57,983 nt of DNA from Clostridiales bacterium (GTDB taxonomy: Bacteria; Bacillota; Clostridia; Christensenellales; JAISNN01). The notes under the pieces are model-generated. The model was not told the origin of the DNA. It did not search any database and worked only from the letters and a program-made list of their open reading frames with translations. Every line of letters begins with the position of its first letter. Within the stretch, counting starts at the first letter, position 1. The position numbers and the translations under genes were made by a program. This document shows positions 36,001 through 44,325 of the stretch, piece after piece. Location of the stretch: assembly GCA_031275485.1 (NCBI GenBank), contig JAISOS010000080.1:1-57983 (forward strand), read 5' to 3'.

Positions 36001-36639
36001 CTCTATAATGCCGTATTCGAGCGCGGAAAAGCCGTCGTACAGCATAATATAGACACGCGCTCCCGCAAGCTGCGGAATATCGTCAATTTTCAAATACAGC
36101 TTCTCGAGATAGCTGAGTCCGTCGCTGTGCTTGTCCTGCAATTCTCTGACATAGTTCTTATATAAATATTCCGCGTCGTCGAGCTTGTATCTCAATTTCG
36201 TCGGCAGACCGCGCCGCGCCCCGTCTATCGACAAATCCACGCGACTGCTCCTTATATCCTTGATTAAGTCGTACATTTCCTTGATGAACCCGTAAGACTC
36301 CGCGGCTTTTTTGAAGCATTTCAAACTGTCGGGGTTGTCCGCGACGACCTTTTTCAAAATCATCATCGCGCCTTCGTCCGTCAACACCCCCGAGAGACTC
36401 ACGTATTTCTTCGCTAAACGCATAAACGACGCAACCTCTATGTCGAAAACGGAGGAAACTTTCAACATCTCCATGAGCCTTAGCTCGATATAAAGCGCGG
36501 CGTTCTCCGGCACGATAACTATGTGCCTCGCATCACGACCTTTGCCGCCGCTCCCGTCACGCTCTCTGTTTGCAATCAGCGCGCCCATAACGCCCGCAAG
36601 TATGCCGTCAGTCGTTTTTGCCGTATGTATCGTAATCAT
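33010..36639 (-). CDS. addB: AddB, nuclease subunit B of the RecBCD-type enzyme
   Basis: I start at MITIHTAKTTDGILAG, the usual N-terminus (1209 residues); the frame opens upstream to 36870 in repeat sequence. The C-terminal nuclease keeps 'KIDRIDLFGNYAAVFDYKTGG' (split) and the iron-sulfur cysteines: one in 'SYYRCPYMHFLRYG' and three in 'CAKCDYASVC'. The N-terminal Walker A of Bacillus AddB ('GRxGSGKT') is not present; here it reads 'HTAKTTDGILAG'. An Asn/Asp/Lys-rich degenerate repeat occupies about residues 660-785. AddB partners AddA in break resection. A 51-base promoter box shared with sbcDC lies about 600 bases upstream. Confidence 0.93.
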   Translation of the reverse strand: MITIHTAKTTDGILAGVMGALIANRERDGSGGKGRDARHIVIVPENAALYIELRLMEMLKVSSVFDIEVASFMRLAKKYVSLSGVLTDEGAMMILKKVVADNPDSLKCFKKAAESYGFIKEMYDLIKDIRSSRVDLSIDGARRGLPTKLRYKLDDAEYLYKNYVRELQDKHSDGLSYLEKLYLKIDDIPQLAGARVYIMLYDGFSALEYGIIEKLFANSASVDVGVMSNDGAPNAGVYAEGGVKESLIARAARFKYTVRESRSLPSAVFGHIADNLFSYAKRPKIEANGAVLLIEAENPYCEALFAAREINASVERGAAYGDIAVVAADPVKYSAYIKIVFGRLGIPYSAGAKDKLANGALAKFIKAAAEIYRKRYSAEAFLEFVKNPYSGIETGSGEEFENYCEKRNAEYLSVSFTSNMPDSERDEETKNTLHFKRNAAYSEAEKAELVRIAVLEASDAFKNPNARVTAENFIARVNEFFTRNGIAERTEERTDSESDGEAAYFTAQCYNGIRTILNEIGRVFSGRVFGFAEFTDILLAEIAASETARLQQRLNVFTGGISDCVFDKKILFVLGADYGSFPAERGLSKIISERESEILKTAGIVFNDGERLMRARAAALLSSPREKLFLCRSAGRGRPSPVFGQLENIFSDVKTTAAKAAPQFTFYTEKTAEKEKGTTDLKTESNAGKTAGSLNSDMKNNAGSNAETADLKVKKDAETMNFNAENRIEKIKRESDLDAEKISEGLILNAGKTAELLNFNAENKAGNDAGRASEEAAFSEKKRRADEFLYLASRRENLLFTLLGGLKNADENNADIYGAAFTLLDGVEKQKTLSRIREIDGENGAATFADEEYTDRADELFFRAKTLRVTQAESYYRCPYMHFLRYGIRLKENDDGGLEARDAGNIMHKVLEEFIVKAKDEDGAAAAVIAESLTDKILNGERYAVKLGSPKNIGVKKRFRRDILRICADLHGFIRNSDFKPAYTEAAIADGGAFKPLSLGAGLKLTGKIDRIDLFGNYAAVFDYKTGGAPGNVVSEAYYGNNLQPFAYLAALKESGYKPSAALYLKIKDDFLPLKDAESRYRASGVVLNDAEVIGGLDNDLKKRAGRSRILPVEIKEDKDGGTTAAGSALDAEKFDALLRLGASMADGAAREIASGYMAKKPVKSVGAEACAKCDYASVCRGVRRARIQKTVDADDVFKAAAEAPPAGD

Positions 36640-36671
36640 TTTATTAGACTTCTTACTAAAATTGATAAGGT

Positions 36672-36762
36672 TCTGTGGAAAAGGGGCTGAATTACGCGCG
36701 GGAAACCCTTTTCTTAGAAAAAGGTTTTTCCCCGCCCCTTTCCAAAAGATTTCCGGCATTTT
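36672..36762. repeat. Rep-D hairpin repeat in addB leader
   Basis: GCGCGGGAAACCCTTTTCTTAG pairs with AAAAAGGTTTTTCCCCGC (about 36694-36745). It is immediately upstream of the addB start and would form a stable hairpin in the leader. Confidence 0.6.
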
Positions 36763-36783
36763 AATTCCAACAGGTATTTTATA

Positions 36784-36944
36784 GTCCTTACGAATTGGAA
36801 TTGCGAAAATGTTAACGCCGTTTTTTCGCCGTAAGCGATAAAAAAACCGTTTTTCGTATTGTCCGAACATGAAAAAGAATCTTCCAGCCGTTTACGGCGG
36901 AAAATTCAACGCTTACGCTCGGGTTCCAATTCACAACGGTTATA
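36784..36944. repeat. Rep-B palindromic repeat, copy B6
   Basis: AGTCCTTACGAATTGGAATTGCG and GGTTCCAATTCACAACGG (split) form the ends. Two hairpin cores occur inside (CGCCGTAAGCG and CCGTTTACGGCGG). This is a longer form of the family. Confidence 0.65.
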
Positions 36945-37167
36945 ATCCCCGTTACCGAACCGAGCGCCGCAATCGTTTTGTCCACTAAACAAAACTATCC
37001 GCCGCAACGTTTTTTCGCGAAAGATAACACGAGCCGCCACATATTTCGACCGGAGCTTGTAAATCAAACAAATTTCCTCTTTTACCGTTTTTTATCCGAA
37101 TTACCGAAAATTTTCGGAAATCGGCGAAGCGGTTCGAAAACGTTCCGTTTAAGCCGCGCGCGCTGAA

Positions 37168-37228
37168 AGTTTTTAGAAAGGGGCACGGGAAAGAACCTTT
37201 TTTCAAAAAGGTTTCATCCGCGTTTAAC
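37168..37228. repeat. Rep-D hairpin repeat near the shared addB promoter box
   Basis: GGGGCACGGGAAAGAACC, then CTTTTTTCAAAAAG, then GTTTCATCCGCG. A very similar copy lies at 57677-57735, also just downstream of the same 51-base promoter box. Confidence 0.65.
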
Positions 37229-37245
37229 CGTTTTTCAAACTAAAA

Positions 37246-37296
37246 AATATTATACAACCTTTTCGATAAAAATGCAATATAAATCAATAAAAAAAG
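37246..37296 (-). promoter_or_regulatory. 51-base promoter box upstream of addB, nearly identical to one upstream of sbcD
   Basis: On the minus strand, TTGCAT (complement of 37272-37277) and TATAAT (complement of 37249-37254) are 17 bases apart, within a 51-base block. The block differs at one position from 57812-57862. It points toward addB, about 600 bases away, with no intervening gene. Confidence 0.72.
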
Positions 37297-37403
37297 CGAA
37301 TCCGTTTAAAAAAGCGCGTATTTCGCAACGGACTTTCCGTCCCTTAAAGCGGACAAAACACGGAATCAAAAAGCAGTTTTTCCCGTCTTTTACGCGCCGT
37401 TGC

Positions 37404-37474
37404 AAAAAAGACCGCAACCGACGATACGAATCCCGTTTCAAGAAGAACGTTCGGTCGGTTTAAGCGGTCTTTTA
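37404..37474 (-). terminator. Terminator of gap
   Basis: AAAAGACCGC (37406-37415) pairs with GCGGTCTTTT (37464-37473), and AACCGAC (37416-37422) with GTCGGTT (37454-37460), with a TAA bulge. On the minus strand the stem is followed by a run of six T. It lies 80 bases past the gap stop codon. Confidence 0.8.
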
Positions 37475-37553
37475 TATACAGTCTCTACAAGTTATTTAAG
37501 AATACCGGGCTTTTTGGGAAAAGGAAGCCCCTAACGAAAACACCGTGTATTTA

Positions 37554-38609
<1,056 letters not shown>

Positions 38610-38624
38610 TTAGGTATAGATATA

Positions 38625-38725
38625 GTCGTCATAAATTGAAATTACGTTAAATGTGAGCGCTGAATTTTTCATCGTAAACCGCTAAAAGCCGCCGTCTAAT
38701 CCGCGCAATAATCATAGCGACCCTA
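38625..38725. repeat. Rep-B palindromic repeat, copy B7, in the gap leader
   Basis: The left arm ATATAGTCGTCATAAATTGAAATTACG and the right arm CGCAATAATCATAGCGACC (diverged) flank a TCGTAAACCGCTA core. Confidence 0.5.
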
Positions 38726-38741
38726 CGTTACCAGCATATAT

Positions 38742-38770
38742 ATTTTAACCAAATGCGCAAAAATTAGCAA
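38742..38770 (-). promoter_or_regulatory. Promoter candidate for gap
   Basis: TTGCTA (complement of 38765-38770) and TAAAAT (complement of 38742-38747) are 17 bases apart. A second TATAAT nearer the gene (about 38590) has no good -35. Confidence 0.5.
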
Positions 38771-38939
38771 CCGTTTTAAAGGTCAAAGTGAAAAATTTTT
38801 TTAATAAAAAAATTATACCGGAAAAAAACCTTTCGCAATCTTATTCGGACGCGGCGGCAAAATATTCGCGACGCCGCAACTTTAAAAAAACGGTCTTAAA
38901 AGCCGCGAAAATCTCTCGCAATCCCGCGCGCGGATTTTT

Positions 38940-39097
38940 TTAAACCCGCCGTTCAAAGTTTTCGTCCGCGCCTCCGGCGACGCTCTTTTCCCTTGTTATT
39001 TCCATAATTTTTTCAGATCGGTCAAATTAATCTTCACGGAACCGCTTCACCTCGCCCGTTCCCATATAATGCGGATTTGAGGATCTCTGATTTTCAT
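38940..39097 (-). pseudogene. Broken small gene (about 50 codons)
   Basis: A CGGAGG ribosome site precedes ATG (complement of 39095-39097), which opens MKIRDPQ. After a one-base loss the frame continues 'NPHYMGTGEVKRFRED', then TAA, then 'FDRSEKIMEITREKSVAGG' and 'ADENFERRV' to a stop at 38940. The two joined pieces look like one small charged protein. I do not know the family. The alternative is a real 16-residue peptide (MKIRDPQIRIIWERAR). Bases 39100-39300 show nothing further. Confidence 0.4.
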
Positions 39098-39306
39098 AAA
39101 CACAATACCTCCGAAAAAAACTCTACGCTTAAAAAGGATAAAAACGATTTTTTATCGCGGTTTTGCTTCTATGTATAAATATATAACATGTCCTAAAACT
39201 TGCGAATTAACGCAAGACACGGCACACCGAACGACACCGGGTTACGCCGCTTATAACCGCAAACACGGATTTTAGGACAGATCTATTATATACGTTTAAT
39301 TGCTTT

Positions 39307-39365
39307 TTGGAAAGAGGCGCGAGAGAAATCTTGTGTTCACAAAAGATTTCTCTCGCATATAAAAA
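39307..39365. repeat. Rep-D hairpin repeat after the Sel1-repeat gene
   Basis: GCGAGAGAAATCTTGTG and CACAAAAGATTTCTCTCGC form a long near-perfect hairpin 15 bases past the stop codon at 39380. It is likely to act as the transcript end. Confidence 0.7.
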
Positions 39366-39379
39366 ACAGAATCTAAAAT

Positions 39380-42300
39380 TTAACCGTTTTCTTCCCCGCT
39401 CAATTTCTCACGGATTCTGGACAACCGCCCTTTATAGCCGGCTTTCGTGCCGTCCACAAGCCCCAAATCTATAGCCTTGACGCAAAGCGCCTCCGCTTCG
39501 CGCAATTTGTCCTGCTTCTCCAAAATCATTATGAGACGCTTGAAAGAATAGAGATTCGCCGGATAATTCGGAACGTATTTAAGGCAGAAATCCACATCCT
39601 CGCGGCACTTTGCTTCGCACTTCTCCAAAACGTTCTCCTCGCTACGTCTTGCGAAATAGATTCTTATGAGCTTATCGTTTAGTTTAGCGATTGTCTGCGG
39701 CATTTCGGAGAATTTTTGCACAAGGTATCCGTAAAGATTATCAAGCAATTCTATGGAGATAATCTTGCGGTATCTCGTGATGAACGTAAAAACCAGCCTG
39801 AAAAACATCGTATTGTCGCCGTCTATAACATAGAACGGGAATCTCGGAATAGAAATCACCTTGCCGTCCACAAATAAGTCGCGGAATTCAGGTTTCAAAC
39901 GATCCGGCAGACTGTAGTAGTAGTCGTCGCGCACGCCGACCGCATCGAGCTTGTCTCCCGTTTCGCTGACATAGTACCATCCGTCCTGATAGACCAGACG
40001 GTATCCTTCCGGCACGGCGGCGGCATCAAAGACGGCCGTTTCATCGTCCTCGTCCACAAGCTTGCCCTTACCCTTGACTACCGAGAAACTCTCGACGGAC
40101 TCCAAATAGTCCTCGTCGTCCGTCTTTGCCGTTTCTTCCGCTATCGCCGTTTCCCTAGCCGCCGTCGCCGCCGACGCTTCCTCTTTTGCCCTCGCGATTT
40201 CCTCCGCTCTCGCTTCCGCCGCTTCGGTTCTCGCCGCTTCTTCCGCCGCTATCTCCGCCAACGCTTCCGCTCTTGCTTTCTCTTTCACTCTCGCAATTTC
40301 CTCCGCTCCGGCTTTTGCCGTAGCCGCCGCTTCCGCTCTCGCCGCTTCTTCCGCCGCTATCTCCGCCAACGCTTCCTCTTTTGCCCTCGCGATTTCCTCC
40401 GCTCTCGCTTCCGCCGCTAACGCTTCCTCATCCTCTATCCCGCCGTATATTCCGGCGCTTTCTCCGCGTTGCACAAGTCTTCCGCCGACAACGTCGTACT
40501 CTCCCATATCCCGAACGGCAACGCCCTCCGGATATTCGGCGGGTTCGCGGCACATGCCCAGCAACTCGCGCGCGTAAACGTCGCCCCCTCTCACAGCTTC
40601 GCCGTACAGCTTCGCGGCTTTATCGGCGTCGCGCGGCACGCCATCGCCTTTCTCGTACATATAAGCCAAATTATTCTGCGCTTTGGCTTGCCCGAGTTCC
40701 GCCGCTCTCGCGTACAATTCCGCGGCTTTCTTTTCGTCACGCGGCGCGCCCCAACCGTTATAATAACAATTGCCGAGATTATAAAGCGCGTTCGCGTTGT
40801 TTTGCTTCGCGGCGCGCGCGTACAGCTCGAAAGCTCTCGCGTAATCTTGCGGCGCGCCGACGCCGCGCTGCGTCAGCGCGCCCAAATTATTCAGAGCCTC
40901 GGCATTGCCGTTCGCGGCGGCTTTACCGTACCATTCGGCGGCTTTTTCATAATTTTTCGGCACTCCGCGTCCGTTCTCATACGACACGCCGAGTATAAAC
41001 TGCGCCTCGCCGTCGTTTTCCGCCGCTAATTCTCTCAAATCAAGCGCGGCTATCTCCAAAACATCCGCGCCGTCGGGATAGCCGGCGACGCCGCGCCGCG
41101 CCGCCGTTCCCGCGCCCTTCTCCGCCGCCGTTTTTCTAAACGACTCGGCTTTTTCGCGGTCTTGAAGCACGCCTTTTCCGTTTTCATAGCACTCCGCCAA
41201 GGCGTTCAACGCGTCCGCGCAACCTTTATCCGCAGCTTTTTGATAGAATTCCGTAGCCTTTGCGCCGTCGCGCTGTACGCCCTTGCCGTAATAATAGCAA
41301 TTTCCGAGATTATAAGCGGCGTCGGCGTTGCCGGCGTTCGCGGCTTTTTCGTATAATTCGACGGCTTTCTCATAGTTTTGCGGCACGCCGCGTCCGTCGT
41401 AATAACAGTTGCCTAGCTTGTTCAACGCCCTCGCGTCGCCCAAATCACCCGCCGCTTTATACCATTCCGCCGCAGCGGCGGCGTTCTTTTCCGTGCCCAA
41501 GCCTCTTTCGCAAGCCAAACCGTTCAAAAGCGCGCCCTCGGAGTCGCGGTTTTTCAAGACGCTTTCGTCTATACCGAAAACCTTTTCATAAATATACCCG
41601 CAAGGATAGGACGCCGACTCGCGACACATACCCGAGCCGTCGACCGCGTAGACCTCGCCCCGTTCGGCCGCTTTTCCGTTCCACTCCGTCGCTTTCACAT
41701 AGTCCTGCGGCACGCCCAGACCTTTTCCGTAACAAATCGCAAGATTGCTTTGAGCCTTCGCCAAACCCTTTTCGGCGGCTTTCAGATATAACCCCGCCGC
41801 CTTTTCATAGCTCTGCGGCACGCCCGCGCCCGCCGCGTAAAGATTTCCGAGATTATATTCGGCTTTCGCGTTGCCGAGCGCCGCGGCCCTTGCGTATAAT
41901 TCGGCCGCTTCACCATAGCTTTGCGGCACGCCTTCGCCCTTTTGGTAGAGTACGCCGAGATTGTTAAGCGCGTCCGCGTTATTTACCGACGCCGCCACCG
42001 CGTACCATTTCGCCGCCGTTTCACAGTCGCGCGGCACTCCGTCGCCTCTCTCGTACGCCGCGCCCAAAACGAGTTGCGCCCAAGCGTTGACTTCGGCGGA
42101 CTTAGCGTAAGCCTTCACGCCCGAGGCTCTTTCCGCCCGTGCCTCCTCCACCGCGTTTCTTATTCTTTCGCGCTCCGCGCTCTCGACGGCCGCGTTTCTT
42201 ATCGCGATCACAATTCGGCCCGTCGAATAAAAAATCAATCCGAATACCAGCACTATCGCGACGGCGAGAAGCAGCGTCGATACGGTCTCGATCGTATATT

Positions 42301-42868
42301 TCGCCGCCCAATACGGATCAAGGAAGCCGTACAAAAATTTTCCGGTTATAAGACCCGTTATAATCAACGCGGAAAAATAAAGATATATCGGCAAAATCCA
42401 TCCGAACGCCAAATGCTTGCCGAGACGTTTTTGCTCCGTCGGCAAAAAAATCCAAACGAGCAACATAAATACGGGCATAACGGCGTTGTTAAACACGTTG
42501 AAAACGCCCGTCCAACCGGAAAGATAGCCCGCGGCGATAAATTCCGACTCGCCCCATATGAACAAAATCCAAAAAATAATCGCGACCGCCAAAAGATACG
42601 CGGTAATCAGTCCCTCGGTCTTACCGCCGATAAAGCGGCTTATTCTCTTCGTCTTGTCATAGCCTAAAATCAAACGCAACGCGGCGGCGATCAGCCATAA
42701 GTCGGCGAAAAGATTTACTATGACCGAGATATGTCCGAAATATCCTATCTCCTCGACGGCGGCCGTCGCGAGAAGAATTATTTCGGCGGCGAGTCCTATT
42801 GCGAACACGACCGAAAAGAGACCTATGTAAACGCCTTTCCTCTTGCCCGAAACCAACGTGTTTTCCAT
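39380..42868 (-). CDS. Large membrane-anchored Sel1-repeat protein
   Basis: 1162 residues in four parts. Residues 1-225 hold six membrane spans, in a layout reminiscent of the Pr6Pr/six-span family. Residues about 255-820 hold at least 12 clear Sel1-like repeats of 36 residues (pattern 'A.A.yNLGncYy.GkGVprdyeKAaelY.kAAe.Gn'), interrupted by two diverged segments (about 395-440 and 565-600). Residues about 830-930 are an Ala/Glu/Arg-rich coiled coil with tandem repeats ('EEIARAKEEA'). The C-terminal 200 residues form an unassigned helical domain ending 'EAEALCVKAIDLGLVDGTKAGY'. Sel1 repeats form superhelical protein-binding scaffolds. It could organise an envelope-associated complex, but the partner is unknown. 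A TTGCAA-17-TATAAT promoter is upstream. Confidence 0.88.
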   Translation of the reverse strand: MENTLVSGKRKGVYIGLFSVVFAIGLAAEIILLATAAVEEIGYFGHISVIVNLFADLWLIAAALRLILGYDKTKRISRFIGGKTEGLITAYLLAVAIIFWILFIWGESEFIAAGYLSGWTGVFNVFNNAVMPVFMLLVWIFLPTEQKRLGKHLAFGWILPIYLYFSALIITGLITGKFLYGFLDPYWAAKYTIETVSTLLLAVAIVLVFGLIFYSTGRIVIAIRNAAVESAERERIRNAVEEARAERASGVKAYAKSAEVNAWAQLVLGAAYERGDGVPRDCETAAKWYAVAASVNNADALNNLGVLYQKGEGVPQSYGEAAELYARAAALGNAKAEYNLGNLYAAGAGVPQSYEKAAGLYLKAAEKGLAKAQSNLAICYGKGLGVPQDYVKATEWNGKAAERGEVYAVDGSGMCRESASYPCGYIYEKVFGIDESVLKNRDSEGALLNGLACERGLGTEKNAAAAAEWYKAAGDLGDARALNKLGNCYYDGRGVPQNYEKAVELYEKAANAGNADAAYNLGNCYYYGKGVQRDGAKATEFYQKAADKGCADALNALAECYENGKGVLQDREKAESFRKTAAEKGAGTAARRGVAGYPDGADVLEIAALDLRELAAENDGEAQFILGVSYENGRGVPKNYEKAAEWYGKAAANGNAEALNNLGALTQRGVGAPQDYARAFELYARAAKQNNANALYNLGNCYYNGWGAPRDEKKAAELYARAAELGQAKAQNNLAYMYEKGDGVPRDADKAAKLYGEAVRGGDVYARELLGMCREPAEYPEGVAVRDMGEYDVVGGRLVQRGESAGIYGGIEDEEALAAEARAEEIARAKEEALAEIAAEEAARAEAAATAKAGAEEIARVKEKARAEALAEIAAEEAARTEAAEARAEEIARAKEEASAATAARETAIAEETAKTDDEDYLESVESFSVVKGKGKLVDEDDETAVFDAAAVPEGYRLVYQDGWYYVSETGDKLDAVGVRDDYYYSLPDRLKPEFRDLFVDGKVISIPRFPFYVIDGDNTMFFRLVFTFITRYRKIISIELLDNLYGYLVQKFSEMPQTIAKLNDKLIRIYFARRSEENVLEKCEAKCREDVDFCLKYVPNYPANLYSFKRLIMILEKQDKLREAEALCVKAIDLGLVDGTKAGYKGRLSRIREKLSGEENG

Positions 42869-42998
42869 AAAAAATTTAACTCCTTAAAAATGTCGATTAC
42901 CTTTTAGATATTTTAAAACCCTCGGCTTTCCCCGAGAAAGAGCGAACCGACAACGGTCGTTTTACGAACGCCGCGTCTTCATCCTTTATTTATATATT

Positions 42999-43027
42999 AT
43001 TATAAAACATTTTTAGCGAATTTGCAA
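42999..43027 (-). promoter_or_regulatory. Promoter of the Sel1-repeat gene
   Basis: TTGCAA (complement of 43022-43027) and TATAAT (complement of 42999-43004) are 17 bases apart, about 130 bases before the start codon. Confidence 0.7.
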
Positions 43028-43159
43028 CTATGTTCAAGCGAAATTTTGCAAAATTTTAAAAATATTCTTATGTTTTCCGCAATTTTCAGCCCAAAGACGG
43101 ACTCAACCCCCTCCGCGCTCAAAAAACGCGGTATAAACCCGCGTTTTTCCGTGTAGATT

Positions 43160-43225
43160 TTTCCCCTTTTTAAAGACTGCTCCGGAGAAACGTTTCGTTC
43201 GCAAAAGCTTTCCCGTCCCCGCGTA
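43160..43225. repeat. Rep-D-like sequence downstream of the PPC-domain gene
   Basis: TTTTCCCCTTTTTAAAGACTG and CAAAAGCTTTCCCGTCCCCGCG resemble Rep-D parts in a diverged copy. The rest of 43030-43288 holds no gene. Confidence 0.35.
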
Positions 43226-43288
43226 ATTTTTTTTAAAAAGTTTTTTTACGCGCAAACCTTACGCCCGCAAAATCTTTAAAAAAGTCCT

Positions 43289-43708
43289 TCAAAAATCCAA
43301 TAAATTAAGCCCCGTTTCCGCGTCGAATTTGCGTCCCGTGCCGCCTTCGAAGACGGTTATTACGAGCTCGCAGGTGAGGCTTACCCTCGCCTCGTTCAGG
43401 TGTCCGCCCACGACGGCGCCGTTTACGTCGGCGGCGGATATATGAGCGTGCAAATACGGTCTGCCGTCCATCCGCGAAATATTTCCCACCAGCGAGACGA
43501 TTTCCATATCCTTTTCAAAGACGTTTACAAAATATTTTTTTTGCTTCGGATCAAACAGACCGGCTTTCAGATAGTCTACCGCGCCGATTGCGGACAAGCA
43601 ACCCGCCCGTATCCCCTCGCGCTCCGCGATTTCCGCGAGCGCGTTCAAAATTTCCTCGCCCTTATCTATCCTCGCTATAATATTATTATTAAATACGCGG
43701 TATTCCAT
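43289..43708 (-). CDS. PPC-domain (DUF296) protein
   Basis: I start at MEYRVFNNN because GGAGGTTCGGAGT precedes it; the result is 139 residues. The fold matches the PPC/DUF296 family: 'GEEILNALAEIAEREGIRAGCLSAIGAVDYLKAG' (split), 'YLHAHISAADVNGAVVGGHLNEARVSLTCELVI' (split), with the family's HxH and 'GGHL' motifs. In plants the domain is fused to AT-hooks. Bacterial stand-alone members are trimeric proteins of uncertain role, often described as DNA-binding by annotation only. It is monocistronic, with a Rep-B copy in its upstream region. Confidence 0.88.
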   Translation of the reverse strand: MEYRVFNNNIIARIDKGEEILNALAEIAEREGIRAGCLSAIGAVDYLKAGLFDPKQKKYFVNVFEKDMEIVSLVGNISRMDGRPYLHAHISAADVNGAVVGGHLNEARVSLTCELVITVFEGGTGRKFDAETGLNLLDF

Positions 43709-43794
43709 ACTCCGAACCTCCGAAAATTTCACGCTTTATATTTGTTGATTTTTTTTAAATCGCGCACCGCGCGATTACGGTCGCCGCGAACCGT

Positions 43795-43950
43795 AATCGC
43801 TTTAAGGGTAACGTTGAATTTTTTTTGCCGCGAAATACTAAAAGAGAAATTTTTGTATTTTAACGATACGAAAAACCGTTCTTTTCGCCGCTTACGGCGA
43901 AAAACGCGGCGTTTAATCCGTGCGGCTCCGATTCGCGGCTACCGCATTTA
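43795..43950. repeat. Rep-B palindromic repeat, copy B8 (diverged)
   Basis: The core CTTTTCGCCGCTTACGGCGAAAA is a clear hairpin, with AACGTTGAATTTTTTTTGCCGCG before it and CGGCGTTTAATCC after it. The outer arms are altered. Confidence 0.5.
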
Positions 43951-44035
43951 TATTATATCACATATATTCCGGTTTCGCCCCTTAAACGTCAAAAAATTTT
44001 CAAATATTCTTTTTACTTAATACGTGCGGTTTTTC

Positions 44036-44065
44036 TTGACAACCGAACGGATTATAATTTATAAT
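44036..44065 (+). promoter_or_regulatory. Promoter candidate upstream of oadB
   Basis: TTGACA (44036-44041) and TATAAT (44060-44065) are 18 bases apart. A leader of about 255 bases, which contains a diverged Rep-A copy, follows. Confidence 0.6.
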
Positions 44066-44069
44066 TTTA

Positions 44070-44285
44070 CCCGGCAACGGCTCGCACGGGTTAAAAACCG
44101 GAACGCGCGGACGCCGACGGCGCGGGAGCGGATTATCGTACTCTTTTCGCGTCCGGCGGGGACGTTCAGCCATGCGCGGCGGCGCCTCGCGGTGAAAAAA
44201 ACAATGCTGAAAACGGCAAATAAGCGCAAAAAAACACGCCGCTTGCATATTATGCGACGCGCGCTAAAAGAGGTTTGCCGCACAA
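44070..44285 (+). repeat. Diverged Rep-A element in the oadB leader
   Basis: Its right half is recognisable: AACAATGCTGAAAACGGC, AAATAAGCGCAAAAAAACACG, and an end reading TTGCATATTATGCGACGCGC. The left half (from about 44080) is heavily altered. Confidence 0.45.
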
Positions 44286-44325
44286 AAACAAAAAACGCGC
44301 GGGTTTTTAAGGAGAAAGGACGACT

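Noticed and set aside
40381-42667. Long open frames opposite the Sel1-repeat gene (up to 248 codons)
   Set aside because: Arg/Ser-rich shadows caused by the GC-biased repeats of the real gene; no ribosome sites.
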